From Clostridium pasteurianum BC1 (GTDB lineage: Bacteria > Bacillota > Clostridia > Clostridiales > Clostridiaceae): a DNA stretch of 64,000 nt. The notes beneath the pieces are model-generated. The model saw only the letters and a list, made by a program, of their open reading frames with translations. It made no database searches and had not been told where the DNA came from. Made by a program: the position numbers and the translations under genes. Location of the stretch: assembly GCF_000389635.1 (NCBI RefSeq), contig NC_021182.1:186001-250000 (forward strand), in the 5' to 3' direction. Each line of letters opens with the position of its first letter. The first letter of the stretch is position 1. This document shows, piece after piece, positions 8,344-17,383 of the stretch.

Positions 8344-8823
8344 ATGCTTAATATATTTAGGGACACCTTTCAAGTTATGTCACCAGTTAACGGAAATGTA
8401 GTAAATTTAAATAAGGTTTCAGATCGAATGTTTTCAGAGGAAATAGTAGGAAGGGGAATAGCAATAGACCCAACAGAGGACATAATAAAATCACCTATAG
8501 ATGGAAGAGTAAAGCTTATATTTAATACAAATCATGCTTTTGTTGTTACTGGCAAAAAAGGTATCGAGTTATTGGTGCATATTGGAATAAATACCATAGA
8601 GTTAAATGGAGATGGATTTAACAGATTAGTAGAGGAAGGCGAGTTTGTAAAAGTTGGCGATCCTGTTATAAAAATAGATAGACAAAAAATTATAGATAAG
8701 GGTTATGAACTTATTACACCTGTGGTTATTACAAATTTGGATTATGTAAAAGATATAATTTTTACAAATAATACTTGCGTATTAGGTAGTGAAAATTTTA
8801 TTATGACTTATAGAATTAAATGA
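8344..8823 (+). CDS. PTS glucose-type EIIA domain protein
   Basis: A 159-residue stand-alone EIIA-Glc (Crr-like) protein. It has the family start SPVNGNVVNLNKVSDRMFSE, the support histidine in NTNHAFVV, and the phospho-accepting histidine in LLVHIGINT. It receives phosphate from HPr and passes it to a IIB domain, or acts as a regulator. No IIBC partner is encoded nearby, so it must serve a permease elsewhere. It uses a GGGGG ribosome site with ATG 8344. Confidence 0.88.
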   Translation: MLNIFRDTFQVMSPVNGNVVNLNKVSDRMFSEEIVGRGIAIDPTEDIIKSPIDGRVKLIFNTNHAFVVTGKKGIELLVHIGINTIELNGDGFNRLVEEGEFVKVGDPVIKIDRQKIIDKGYELITPVVITNLDYVKDIIFTNNTCVLGSENFIMTYRIK

Positions 8824-8894
8824 ATTTAAATATATAAATTAAATAATATAAAGTATTATTTTAATCTAAAAATTAGTAATATTAAAAACAAACA

Positions 8895-8921
8895 TAAATA
8901 TATGCAATAAATATACGATAA
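8895..8921 (+). promoter_or_regulatory. Candidate sigma-D (flagellar) promoter of motAB
   Basis: TAAA (8895-8898), 15 bases, then TACGATAA (8914-8921). The flagellar sigma-D consensus is TAAA-N15-GCCGATAT. It lies about 58 bases before the motA start, where a motility promoter is expected. The match is by eye and the region is AT-rich, so chance similarity is possible. Confidence 0.5.
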
Positions 8922-8978
8922 TAAATATAAGGATAATAAAATTAATTAACGCTAGAGAAATGTGAGGGGGAAAAGAAT

Positions 8979-9773
8979 TTGGCCATATCTACTATATTAT
9001 TTTTAATTATAAGCTTTGGTGCGTTGATTGGATCATTTCTTATGGATGGAGGGCATTTAGCAGCTCTTGTATCATTAGCACCAGCTCTAGTTGTATTTGG
9101 GGGTACTATTGGTGCCGTAGGCGTTTCATTTCCCGGAAATGAGATTAAAAATTTAGGAAAAGTTTTAAAAGTTGCTTTTGCCAGCAAGCAGGCAAATACT
9201 GTAAAGCTTATAAAATATTTTAAAAATATTGCTTTCAAAACTAGGAAAGAGGGGCTTCTTAGCATTGAGGAAATGATTTCTACAGATGAAAATATGGATC
9301 CATTTATGAAAAAAGGTCTTCAAATGGTGGTTGATGGAATAGAACCACAAACAGTTAAAAATACCCTTGAACTTAGCGCTGATCTCATTGAAGAAAGACA
9401 TAGAGTTGGTATAGCCATGTTCGAATCAGCAGGTGGTTTTGCTCCTACAATGGGTATAACAGGTACCGTTATGGGCCTTATTCACGTTTTAAATAATCTA
9501 TCAGATCCTACTAAACTTGGAGGACTTATTGCAGGAGCATTCATAGCCACTCTTTACGGAATAGGTTCGGCTAATCTTTTCTGGTTACCAATTGGAACTA
9601 AGTTAAAAGAATTAAATTTTCAAGAAATGGGAGAAAAAAATTTAATAATAGAAGCAATACTCTGTATTCAAGAGGGAGTTAATCCAAATACACTTGAAGA
9701 GAAATTAAAGGGCTTCTTAGATAAAAAGCAACTAGAAGAATATAGCGGAGGGGAAAGTGGTGAACAAGAGTAA
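8979..9773 (+). CDS. motA: Flagellar motor stator protein MotA
   Basis: A 264-residue inner-membrane protein with four hydrophobic segments (about 4-22, 28-48, 150-170 and 178-200). It carries the MotA signature around GGFAPTMGITGTVMGLIHVL and the cytoplasmic loop between TM2 and TM3. It forms the ion-conducting stator with MotB. The start is a TTG behind GTGAGGGGG. Its stop TAA shares a base with the motB ATG, so the pair is translationally coupled. Confidence 0.93.
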   Translation: MAISTILFLIISFGALIGSFLMDGGHLAALVSLAPALVVFGGTIGAVGVSFPGNEIKNLGKVLKVAFASKQANTVKLIKYFKNIAFKTRKEGLLSIEEMISTDENMDPFMKKGLQMVVDGIEPQTVKNTLELSADLIEERHRVGIAMFESAGGFAPTMGITGTVMGLIHVLNNLSDPTKLGGLIAGAFIATLYGIGSANLFWLPIGTKLKELNFQEMGEKNLIIEAILCIQEGVNPNTLEEKLKGFLDKKQLEEYSGGESGEQE

Positions 9774-10540
9774 TGAGAAAGAAAAAGCCACAAGAGCATG
9801 TTAATACGGAAAGATATATGCTTACCTACTCTGATATGATAACCCTTCTTATGATGTTTTTTATAATAATGTATGCTTCTAGTAATGTAGATGCAACAAA
9901 ATATAAAGAAATATCTGATTCTTTTAAAATAGCTTTTAGTGGGAGACAAACTATTGTTGGCAGTGGAAATTCAATGGATATAAAAAATAAACCGAATCGT
10001 AGTAGTACAGAGTATAATGGACAGGTACAAAATGATAAAACTAATCAAGCGGAAGAGGATAGGCTTAAACAGGTAAAACAAATTATAGATGATTATATAA
10101 AACAGAATAATATGAGTACAAGTGCCAGTACCCAAATTGAAGAAAGAGGACTTGTAATAAGTATTCAGGATACGTTGTTTTTTGACTCGGGAAAAGCAGA
10201 TGTAAAGCCAGAATTTCAAAAGAGAATTGTAGAGATAGGAAAGATACTGAATACTATTGATAATTACATAAGAATAGAAGGTCATACAGATAATGTTCCT
10301 ATAAGCAATTACAAATATGTGGATAATCTTGATTTATCAACAGCCAGAGCAAATGCGGTGCTTAGAGTTTTAGAAAATCAATCTAATATAAATCCAAAGA
10401 GACTTGCATCAATGGGATATGGAGATCAAAGACCGGTAGCAGATAACAATACAGATGCTGGAAGAGCACGCAATAGAAGAGTAGACATAGTAGTAATTGA
10501 TAGCAAATATAATGCTACAGAAGATAATAGTAAAAAATGA
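9773..10540 (+). CDS. motB: Flagellar motor stator protein MotB
   Basis: A 255-residue protein with a short cytoplasmic N-terminus, one membrane helix containing the essential ion-binding Asp (LTYSDMITLLMMFFI), a Lys/Gln-rich linker, and a C-terminal OmpA-like peptidoglycan-binding domain. That domain is recognisable by IEGHTDNVPI, LSTARANAVLRVL and GRARNRRVDIVV. It anchors the MotA ring to the wall. Only stator genes are in the window; the rest of the flagellar regulon is elsewhere. Confidence 0.94.
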   Translation: MRKKKPQEHVNTERYMLTYSDMITLLMMFFIIMYASSNVDATKYKEISDSFKIAFSGRQTIVGSGNSMDIKNKPNRSSTEYNGQVQNDKTNQAEEDRLKQVKQIIDDYIKQNNMSTSASTQIEERGLVISIQDTLFFDSGKADVKPEFQKRIVEIGKILNTIDNYIRIEGHTDNVPISNYKYVDNLDLSTARANAVLRVLENQSNINPKRLASMGYGDQRPVADNNTDAGRARNRRVDIVVIDSKYNATEDNSKK

Positions 10541-10560
10541 GTTTAATCTATAAATAATAA

Positions 10561-10709
10561 GGGTCTGTCTCAAAAGGAATAATATTCATTAAATTTGAGA
10601 ACGGCCCAATTTATTTATCAAAAATCAGATTTTAATAATTATTCTTAAAAGTAGAATAACTAAAAAGCTGTTTTACAATATCTATGTATGCATTGTGGAA
10701 CAGCCCCTT
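10561..10709. repeat. MITE-like dispersed repeat, copy 1
   Basis: About 150 bases beginning GGGTCTGTCTCAAAAGG and ending CAGCCCCTTA. A second copy at 22485-22625 shares long identical tracts such as CAAAAGGAATAA, ATTCATTAAATTTGAGAA and AAAATCAGATTTTAATAATTA. The ends are imperfect inverted repeats built on TGTCTCA, and the element folds into hairpins at each end. It contains no gene. It lies between the convergent motB and lrgB genes and may act as their shared terminator. Confidence 0.75.
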
Positions 10710-10768
10710 ATCCATAAATTTGTAATATACAATGTATATTAATTATTCATAAATAGGTTATAGCAATA

Positions 10769-11473
10769 CTACCTAATAAGGCTACTAAATACTCTAGACA
10801 TTATAGGTGCAAGTACCACAGTTAAAAGCCCAGCAACACCAATAGCTAAACTGCTCATAGCCCCTTCAACTTCTCCCATTTCTATGGCCTTTGTAGTACC
10901 TATAGCATGTGAAGAGGTGCCTAAAGCAATACCTTTAGCAATTGGATCTTTAATTCTCAAAGCCTTGAATACAACTGGCCCGACCACTGCGCCTATAATT
11001 CCAGTTATAATAATAGCTGCAACTGTTATTGGTGGAACTCCTCCTAATTGTCTTGAAACTTCCATGCCTATTGGAGTTGTAACTGACTTTGGTATCAATG
11101 ATAAATCTATATTTTTAGGAATGAGAAATATGCGACACATTATTATTATGCAGAACATTCCTGTTGAGGAACCAACAAATATACCAACTATTATAGGAAT
11201 TGCATTCTTCTTCAGCAATTGTAACTTTTTATAAAGTGGTACAGCAAGTATAACCGTTGATGGAGTTAAAAAGAAATTAATTAAATCTCCACCTTTATTA
11301 TAGGTAGCAATACTTATGTTAAATATTTTAAGTAAAGCGATTACGATTATCATGGCGATAAGTAGTGGGTTAAATATAGGGAAATTTGTTTTTTTATACA
11401 GAAAGCAACCTATTTCAAAAGCTATTAAAGAAATCATAACGGAAAAAATAGGAGAACTAATTACTGTATTCAT
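10769..11473 (-). CDS. lrgB: LrgB/CidB-family membrane protein
   Basis: A 234-residue polytopic protein of the LrgB family. FLTPSTVILAVPLYKK, PKSVTTPIGMEVSRQLGG and GTSSHAIGTTKAIEMGEVEGAMS are the conserved blocks of this group. LrgAB-type pairs were described as modulators of murein hydrolase export and lysis. Later work on the family (PftAB in Bacillus) showed pyruvate uptake. It overlaps the upstream lrgA by four bases, so the two form one operon. Which of the two roles applies cannot be told from sequence. Confidence 0.88.
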   Translation of the reverse strand: MNTVISSPIFSVMISLIAFEIGCFLYKKTNFPIFNPLLIAMIIVIALLKIFNISIATYNKGGDLINFFLTPSTVILAVPLYKKLQLLKKNAIPIIVGIFVGSSTGMFCIIIMCRIFLIPKNIDLSLIPKSVTTPIGMEVSRQLGGVPPITVAAIIITGIIGAVVGPVVFKALRIKDPIAKGIALGTSSHAIGTTKAIEMGEVEGAMSSLAIGVAGLLTVVLAPIMSRVFSSLIR

Positions 11474-11826
11474 TTGGAACCAGCTCCTTTATTTTTTAGA
11501 GCGGTTACTACCAGACTAGTAACTGCCATTATTATTATAGTTGATATAAAACAGATAATTAAAAGAATAGGCCAACTATTTTTAATAATTCCATAAGATG
11601 CCATAAGTCCAACCCCTGCAGGTAAGAAAAAGAAAGCTAAGTGATCAAGTAAAAATTTGCTTATCAAATCAATTTTGTCAAGTTTTACAATTCCAGTACA
11701 AAGGCATACTAGTAAAATTATAAGACCAAGAACATTACCTGGTATAGGTAAGTTAAAAACAGTGCTTAAAAAACTGCCAACAAAGCATATTATAACAACT
11801 ATGCAGAGTTGTCTTAAAAGTTTCAT
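11470..11826 (-). CDS. lrgA: LrgA/CidA-family holin-like protein
   Basis: A 118-residue protein with four membrane segments. It carries the family motif LPIPGNVLGLIILL and the block DHLAFFFLPAGVGLM. The start is set at ATG 11826, because GGGGTGA lies just before it; the in-frame GTG at 11835 forms part of that ribosome site. It is the first gene of the lrgAB operon and reads away from trmN6. In Bacillus such operons are induced by a LytTR or LytS/LytT system; none is encoded nearby. Confidence 0.87.
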   Translation of the reverse strand: MKLLRQLCIVVIICFVGSFLSTVFNLPIPGNVLGLIILLVCLCTGIVKLDKIDLISKFLLDHLAFFFLPAGVGLMASYGIIKNSWPILLIICFISTIIIMAVTSLVVTALKNKGAGSK

Positions 11827-11835
11827 ATGAATCAC

Positions 11836-12343
11836 CCCAATTTAGATTTAGAAATATATAATTATAATATAAACCTTTTTTATAAAAAAAAGCTCATTTT
11901 ATGAAAAAATAAAATAAAGTGAATATTCAATTTATTTTAATTAGATAAATATAATATATTTATATTGTAAATTTTACATTAAACTACATATGATTGGAAC
12001 AAATCCATTGTTTAAAGTTTTTATACTAATTTTGATTCAATATTTTAATTCCAATTATATATATTTCATATAGATTGCATATTAAATTTTAAATGGATAA
12101 TAATATAAAGTCAAATATAAAATCATAAATTTTTAATTTTAAAGTAATACAGCTTTGGTGTATAATGTTAAGAAAGATTTTTAACTGGGTTTAAAAGAAA
12201 TAATTTCTTAGATATCATGTAACATCTGGTATTATGTAAGAATAGAGTTATAATGATATACTTATATTTACATAATACAGTACAAAATAAATTGGTATAT
12301 TGGATGATTGTTTTTTGTGAATTATGGAAAGGACGAGTGAAAC
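11836..12343. other. Divergent intergenic region, 510 bp
   Basis: It separates lrgA (reverse) from trmN6 (forward). It is very AT-rich and must hold promoters for both, but I see no convincing hairpin, riboswitch core or palindrome. Confidence 0.4.
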
Positions 12344-13081
12344 TTGAGTTTATTAAGAGAAAATGAGACATTAGATGATTTACAACTTAAAGGTATTTTT
12401 GTTATACAAAAAAAGAATGCATTTAGGTTTGGAATAGACGCAGTACTTCTAGCAAATTTCGCCAAGATAAAGAAAGATTCTACAGTAATAGATCTATGCT
12501 CGGGAACAGGAATAGTGCCATTTATAATTTCAGCGAAAACAGAGGCTTCAGACATAGTTGGAATAGAGATTCAAGAAGATATGGTAGACATGGCTAATAG
12601 ATCTGCAGCTTATAATAAATTAAATGATAAAATTAAATTTATACATAAAGATATTAAAGATATTGAATTTATTAAAACTATGGCAAAAGCAAATGTGATT
12701 ACAGTGAATCCTCCATACAAACTTATAAATTCAGGAATTTTAAATCCTAATGATAAAAATGCTATAGCAAGACATGAAATATGTTGCAATTTAGAGGATG
12801 TAATAATTGCAGCTAGAATACTTTTAAAGGATAATGGAAGGATGTTTATGGTTCATAGACCAGAAAGATTAGTAGATATACTTTGTCTTATGAGAAAACA
12901 TAGAATAGAGCCTAAAACTATACAAATGATACATCCTACTTTAAAAAAAGCACCTAATATTGTACTTATAGAAGGACAGAGAGATGGTGGTGCATTTCTT
13001 AAATGGAGAGAACCAATTTATGTACACAAGGAGGACGGAAGTTATACTAATGAAATAGAAAAGATTTATGCAAGAGTATAG
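12344..13081 (+). CDS. trmN6: tRNA1(Val) (adenine37-N6)-methyltransferase family protein
   Basis: A 245-residue class I SAM methyltransferase. VIDLCSGTGIVPFII is motif I, IVGIEIQEDMVDMANRSA gives the acidic SAM loop, and VNPPY is the N6-adenine methyltransferase NPPY motif. It matches Bacillus YabB/TrmN6, which modifies A37 of tRNA1(Val). Synteny agrees: yabB lies just before yabC/rsmI in Bacillus and here rsmI follows by 28 bases. The TTG start is about ten bases after a GGAAAGGA site. Confidence 0.88.
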   Translation: MSLLRENETLDDLQLKGIFVIQKKNAFRFGIDAVLLANFAKIKKDSTVIDLCSGTGIVPFIISAKTEASDIVGIEIQEDMVDMANRSAAYNKLNDKIKFIHKDIKDIEFIKTMAKANVITVNPPYKLINSGILNPNDKNAIARHEICCNLEDVIIAARILLKDNGRMFMVHRPERLVDILCLMRKHRIEPKTIQMIHPTLKKAPNIVLIEGQRDGGAFLKWREPIYVHKEDGSYTNEIEKIYARV

Positions 13082-13108
13082 TAAAAGGTGATTTGAAGGA
13101 GATATATT

Positions 13109-13951
13109 ATGGCGGGAAAATTATATTTAGTAGGAACTCCTATTGGAAATTTAAAGGATATTACTTTAAGAGCTCTGGAGACTTTAAAGGAATGCGATAT
13201 AGTTGCAGCAGAGGATACTAGGCAAACCCTTAAGCTTTTAAATCATTTCAGCATAAAGAAGACCATGATAAGCTATCATAAATTTAATGAAAATGGTAAA
13301 TCTAGTGAGATTATCAATTTACTTTCAAGTGGTAAAAATATAGCCCTTGTAACAGATGCAGGTATGCCTGGAATATCAGACCCAGGAAGTATAATAATAA
13401 AAAAATGTATAGAAAACAATCTATTATTTGAAATAATACCAGGAGCCACGGCGCTTATTACGGCTCTTGTATATTCTAATATTGATACAAGTAAATTTGT
13501 ATTTAGGGGATTTTTGCCTAGAGAAAATAAAGATAAAAAAAAAGTGTTGGAGGAAATAAAGGAATATAGAGATACTATTATAATTTATGAGGCACCTCAT
13601 AGACTTAGAAATACACTTATAGCTATTATGGAAGTATTAGGTGATAGAAATATATCCATATGTAGGGAACTCACTAAATTGCACGAGGATGTATTTAGAG
13701 ATAGTATAAAAGGGGCAGTGGAACATTATGATAAAAATGAGCCAAGAGGGGAATATGTATTGGTGATATCAGGTAAAAGTGATGAGGATATTGAAAGAGA
13801 AAGAAAGAGTAAATGGGAAGACTTAAGTATACAGGAACATATATTGAATTATATAGATCGAGGTTTTACGAAAAAGGAAGCTATTAAAATAGTGTCAAAG
13901 GAAAGGGAAATTCCAAAGTCTGAAGTATATAAGCACTCATTAGATATGTAA
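13109..13951 (+). CDS. rsmI: 16S rRNA (cytidine1402-2'-O)-methyltransferase RsmI
   Basis: A 280-residue tetrapyrrole-methylase-fold enzyme. LVGTPIGNLKDITLRAL opens the protein. AEDTRQTLKLL, VTDAGMPGISDPG and PGATALITAL are the conserved SAM and substrate loops, and YEAPHRL closes the catalytic domain. It methylates the ribose of C1402 in the 30S P site together with RsmH. It has a GAAGGAGA ribosome site and is cotranscribed with trmN6. Confidence 0.94.
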   Translation: MAGKLYLVGTPIGNLKDITLRALETLKECDIVAAEDTRQTLKLLNHFSIKKTMISYHKFNENGKSSEIINLLSSGKNIALVTDAGMPGISDPGSIIIKKCIENNLLFEIIPGATALITALVYSNIDTSKFVFRGFLPRENKDKKKVLEEIKEYRDTIIIYEAPHRLRNTLIAIMEVLGDRNISICRELTKLHEDVFRDSIKGAVEHYDKNEPRGEYVLVISGKSDEDIERERKSKWEDLSIQEHILNYIDRGFTKKEAIKIVSKEREIPKSEVYKHSLDM

Positions 13952-13975
13952 AATCAAATAACAAATTAAAGATTT

Positions 13976-14135
13976 AGGCATATGAAAATAAATAGTAAGT
14001 CAAAGATACGACGGATATTTTTAATCATACAAAGGAAATGGGTTCCGAGGATAGTGAGCTATCTGAGGGTTCTGTTGACGTAGTAGGATTCAAAATAGAC
14101 TAGCATACTGACTAGTTATTTATTTGAATATGCCT
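13976..14135. repeat. 160-bp MITE-like element with 26-bp inverted termini
   Basis: The left end (13976-14002) begins AGGCATATGAAAATAAATAG and ends GTCA. The right end is its imperfect complement, TGACTAGTTATTTATTTGAATATGCCT, ending at 14135. The interior has a small hairpin GATAGTGAGCTATC and no reading frame. A related left end, with no visible right end, occurs near 35973. Such a structure suggests a non-autonomous mobile repeat, though I see no target-site duplication with certainty. Confidence 0.65.
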
Positions 14136-14534
14136 TATATGTATTTTATACCATATACTCAAGTAAGTATTAATAAATAGCAGCACTATTAAAAGTTTTT
14201 TCATAACTGTATGTTATAAAATGGATTAATGCAACAAATGGACATTTTTCAAAAAATATTAGGCATATGGGAAGTATTTTGTGGAAAATATTTGTAAGAT
14301 AAATATATAAAACATAAATTTGATGATAGAATTCAACTAATTTTGCAAATTAGCTCAAAAACAGTACATAGACATTGAAAACATTTAATATTTTTAAAAA
14401 TACTTTAAAATGCACTGAATTTATAGCAAACATTATTATTGTGGCATATACCTTGTTAATGATAGAATATGAAGTAATAGGGAATTTTGTATAATACGAA
14501 TGTGTAATTAAGAAGAAACAGGGGGGAATAAAAT
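14136..14534. other. Non-coding region upstream of the first NlpC/P60 gene
   Basis: About 400 AT-rich bases with no open frame. TATAAT at about 14491, 45 bases before the TTG start, is a plausible -10 element, but I cannot pair it with a good -35. The untranslated stretch is long for a simple promoter. Confidence 0.35.
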
Positions 14535-15788
14535 TTGCATAAGAGAATAATATGTATTGTTATGGCAGTAGGTGTTGTATTAGGTATTAGTACTAAGGCA
14601 TTTGCAGATCCTTCTTTAAGTGATCAGCTAAGTTCGTCTCAGGCTCAATACAATCAAAGCCAAGCCGCATTGAATGCATCGCAGGCTAAATTTAATGATT
14701 TGGTGAATAAGATACAGGCTTTAGATGTTCAAATGCAAGAGAATATGACTCAAGCAGAGCAAATAAAAGGTAAAATAGATAAGGTTGAAGGCAATATAAC
14801 CCAGGAAAAGAAGAATCTAGAAGCGGCGCAGCAGCGTGTAAAAGAAGAACAAGACTTATATAAAAGTAGGCTGAGAGCCATGTACATAATGGGTAATGAT
14901 GGATATCTAAGTGCTTTATTGGATTCTAAAGGATTTGGGGATTTTATAACAAAAATTGATAATATTAGCAAAGTAGCTCAATTTGACAATAATTTAATAG
15001 CCTCGTTAAATGAAAGACAACAGGAAGTTCAAAACAAGGAAAATTCATTAGAGACAAGTAAAAAAGAATTAGTTTCATTACAAGCTGAAAGTAGTAAAAA
15101 TTTGGCGAACCTTGGAAAACAGAAAGCGGATCAAGAGCCTTTAGTGGCACAGTATAAAGTTGAAATAGCATCAGCAACTACAGCTAGTGCTAATGCAAAG
15201 GCACAAGTGGATGCAGTAAATGGTAAAATAACGGCACAGAAGAATGCAGAGGCTGCTGCGGCTGCACAAGCTGCGGAGGCAGCTAAAGCAGTAGCGGCTG
15301 CTAAAGCAGCAGCAAGTTCAGCAGTTGCTAGTGCAACAACATCAACTGCTGATGTTACGGTTTCTATTAATAGAGGTACTCCAGTAACACCAAAGCCAGC
15401 GCCTAAGCCACCAGCGCCTAATCCAGCAGTAAGTGGTTCTATAGTGGGATATGCAGAGCAATTTCTTAATGTACCGTATGTTTGGGGAGGTACAAGCCCT
15501 AGCGGATTTGACTGTTCAGGTTTTGTTCAATATGTATATTCTCATTTTGGTGTATCAATACCTAGGACAAGTGAGGATCAATTTGGATACGGAACACCTG
15601 TAAGTCAATCACAACTTCAAGTAGGTGATTTAGTATTCTTTGAACCTGATAGCAATGGTCTTCCAGGTCATGTTGGTATGTATATAGGCGGAGGAGATAT
15701 AATACAGGCACCTCACACAGGTGATGTTGTAAAAATTACGCCACTTGCGTATATGGGTTCATATATGGGCGCAAGAAGAGTGAGATAG
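14535..15788 (+). CDS. Secreted coiled-coil NlpC/P60 peptidoglycan hydrolase, paralogue 1
   Basis: A 417-residue exported protein. A Sec signal peptide (residues 1-25, ending AFADPS) is followed by a long PcsB/CwlO-like coiled coil (about 28-240), then an Ala-rich and Pro-rich linker (about 240-300). The C-terminal NlpC/P60 domain has the catalytic Cys in FDCSGFVQYVY and the His in LPGHVGMYIG, with a second conserved His in PHTGD. Such enzymes cut D-Glu-diaminopimelate stem-peptide bonds, and the coiled coil usually controls activity through FtsEX-like partners. The TTG start follows CAGGGGGG. The paralogue at 16027-17160 has the same layout, which suggests tandem duplication. Confidence 0.92.
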   Translation: MHKRIICIVMAVGVVLGISTKAFADPSLSDQLSSSQAQYNQSQAALNASQAKFNDLVNKIQALDVQMQENMTQAEQIKGKIDKVEGNITQEKKNLEAAQQRVKEEQDLYKSRLRAMYIMGNDGYLSALLDSKGFGDFITKIDNISKVAQFDNNLIASLNERQQEVQNKENSLETSKKELVSLQAESSKNLANLGKQKADQEPLVAQYKVEIASATTASANAKAQVDAVNGKITAQKNAEAAAAAQAAEAAKAVAAAKAAASSAVASATTSTADVTVSINRGTPVTPKPAPKPPAPNPAVSGSIVGYAEQFLNVPYVWGGTSPSGFDCSGFVQYVYSHFGVSIPRTSEDQFGYGTPVSQSQLQVGDLVFFEPDSNGLPGHVGMYIGGGDIIQAPHTGDVVKITPLAYMGSYMGARRVR

Positions 15789-15815
15789 AGTTAATCTATC
15801 TCTTCTTTTCTTTTT
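15780..15815 (+). terminator. Terminator of NlpC/P60 paralogue 1
   Basis: The stem GAGATAG/CTATCTC overlaps the stop codon and is followed by a pyrimidine run TTCTTTTCTTTTT. Confidence 0.65.
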
Positions 15816-16026
15816 GTAAATAAAAGTCTAAATTTGATAGATAGTGATATATAACGGAGAAAACAAGAGCATTCCTATTTAATTTATATAATATGAGGGA
15901 TAATGCTGTGTAAGCGTGTTGTAGCATTTTATTTATTAATGTTATAATAGAAAGGTAGTTTTAAAAATTGATTATTATAACACATAGTTTATGAAGATAT
16001 GTACAACTAAAAAAGGGGGAATTTAG

Positions 16027-17160
16027 GTGCACAAAAAATTACTATGTGCTGTTATAGCTTTAGGTATTACTTTATCTATCAGTGGCAGGGCCTTTGCAGA
16101 TCCATCTTTAGATGATCAGCTTAATTCCGCACAAACTCAATATAATCAGGGACAAAGTAAGCTTAGTTCAGCGCAGAAAAAGGCTAGCGATTTACAGCAC
16201 AAAATAGAGACACTTGATAATGAGATTCAACAGGGGATGGCTCAAATTGACAGTTTAAATGGCAAGATAAGCAATACAGAAGCTGATATAAAAGTATCAC
16301 AGGACAAAATAAAAAGATCAGAAGAAAATATAAAAGTAGAACAAAATAAGTATAATGAGACTATAAGAGCTATGTATATTAACGGAAATAATAGTTATTT
16401 AGATGCAGTATTGCAATCAAAGGGATTAAGTGACTTTATTTCTAGAGTGGATAATATAAAAACAGTAGCTAGCTACAATGATAGGATTATTACAGATTTA
16501 AATTCAAGAAAACAAGAAATACAAAAGAAAAAAGATGTTTTAGACGGAGAAAAACAAAAGCTTGTCGCTCTTAAGGATGAACAGAATACGAAGCTTACTG
16601 CCTTAAATAAACAAAAATCAGATCAAACTCCTCTTGTGGAGCAGGCTAATGCTGAGGTGAATTCAGCACAGCAGTTAAGTGCTTCCGCAAATGCTCAAAT
16701 TTCAGCTATAAATAAGAAAGTTCAAGATATGAAAGTTGCACAAGCAGCGGCTGTTGTTTCAATAAATAGAGGTGGCAGTGCTCCAGCAGTAACTGGTGGT
16801 TATTCCAGTGATGCTATAGTAACCTATGCTGCTCAATTTCAGGGAGTTAAATATGTTTGGGGTGGGACGAGCCCTAGTGGATTTGACTGTTCAGGCTTTG
16901 TTCAGTATGTATATGCACATTTTGGTATATCAATACCTAGAGTAAGTGAAGATCAATTTAATTTTGGAACTCCTGTAGATATATCAAATCTTCAACCAGG
17001 AGATTTAGTATTTTTTCATAATGACGGCAGAGGGCCAGGCCATGTTGGTATGTATATAGGCGGAGGGCTTATGATACATGCACCTCATACTGGAGATGTA
17101 GTAAAAATTATGCCGCTTTCATACGAAAGTGGATATTGTGGAGCAAGAAGAGTAAGATAG
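16027..17160 (+). CDS. Secreted coiled-coil NlpC/P60 peptidoglycan hydrolase, paralogue 2
   Basis: A 377-residue paralogue of the preceding gene. It has a signal peptide ending AFADPSLDD, a coiled coil (about 28-235), a short linker with no Pro-rich stretch, and an NlpC/P60 domain with catalytic FDCSGFVQYVY and GPGHVGMYIG. The catalytic domains are nearly identical, while the linkers differ by about 40 residues. It starts at GTG behind AAAGGGGG. The 240-base gap with a terminator indicates separate transcription from its copy. Confidence 0.92.
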   Translation: MHKKLLCAVIALGITLSISGRAFADPSLDDQLNSAQTQYNQGQSKLSSAQKKASDLQHKIETLDNEIQQGMAQIDSLNGKISNTEADIKVSQDKIKRSEENIKVEQNKYNETIRAMYINGNNSYLDAVLQSKGLSDFISRVDNIKTVASYNDRIITDLNSRKQEIQKKKDVLDGEKQKLVALKDEQNTKLTALNKQKSDQTPLVEQANAEVNSAQQLSASANAQISAINKKVQDMKVAQAAAVVSINRGGSAPAVTGGYSSDAIVTYAAQFQGVKYVWGGTSPSGFDCSGFVQYVYAHFGISIPRVSEDQFNFGTPVDISNLQPGDLVFFHNDGRGPGHVGMYIGGGLMIHAPHTGDVVKIMPLSYESGYCGARRVR

Positions 17161-17283
17161 TAGTTGATTATTATAAATAAGAAGTTTAAATACATAATAA
17201 TGTAATAAAATTTATTTTATATGTGTAATTTGTTTAGAATAAGTTTATTAGAAGTTTATATTTAATTTGTTAGATATAGACTT

Positions 17284-17320
17284 CTTTCATTATATTTAAA
17301 GTTAATGAAAGTTTATTTTT
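17284..17320 (+). terminator. Terminator of NlpC/P60 paralogue 2
   Basis: The stem CTTTCATTA/TAATGAAAG is followed by TTTATTTTTATT, 125 bases past the stop. Confidence 0.6.
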
Positions 17321-17333
17321 ATTGTTTGACCTA

Positions 17334-17367
17334 GAAAAAACACATGATTTTTAATCATGTGTTTTTC
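17334..17367 (-). terminator. abrB terminator
   Basis: The stem AAAAACACATGATT/AATCATGTGTTTTT has flanking A and T runs and lies just after the abrB stop on the reverse strand. The symmetrical tails would also stop forward transcription. Confidence 0.85.
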
Positions 17368-17383
17368 AAAAATTTCATTATGT

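Noticed and set aside
9165-10285. Several 80-105 codon reverse frames inside motAB
   Set aside because: They lie antisense to genes with clear families and have no ribosome sites; typical shadow frames of AT-rich coding DNA.
14100-14534. c-di-GMP or other riboswitch in the long leader of the first NlpC/P60 gene
   Set aside because: No conserved aptamer strings found; the structured part at 13976-14135 is explained by the inverted-repeat element.
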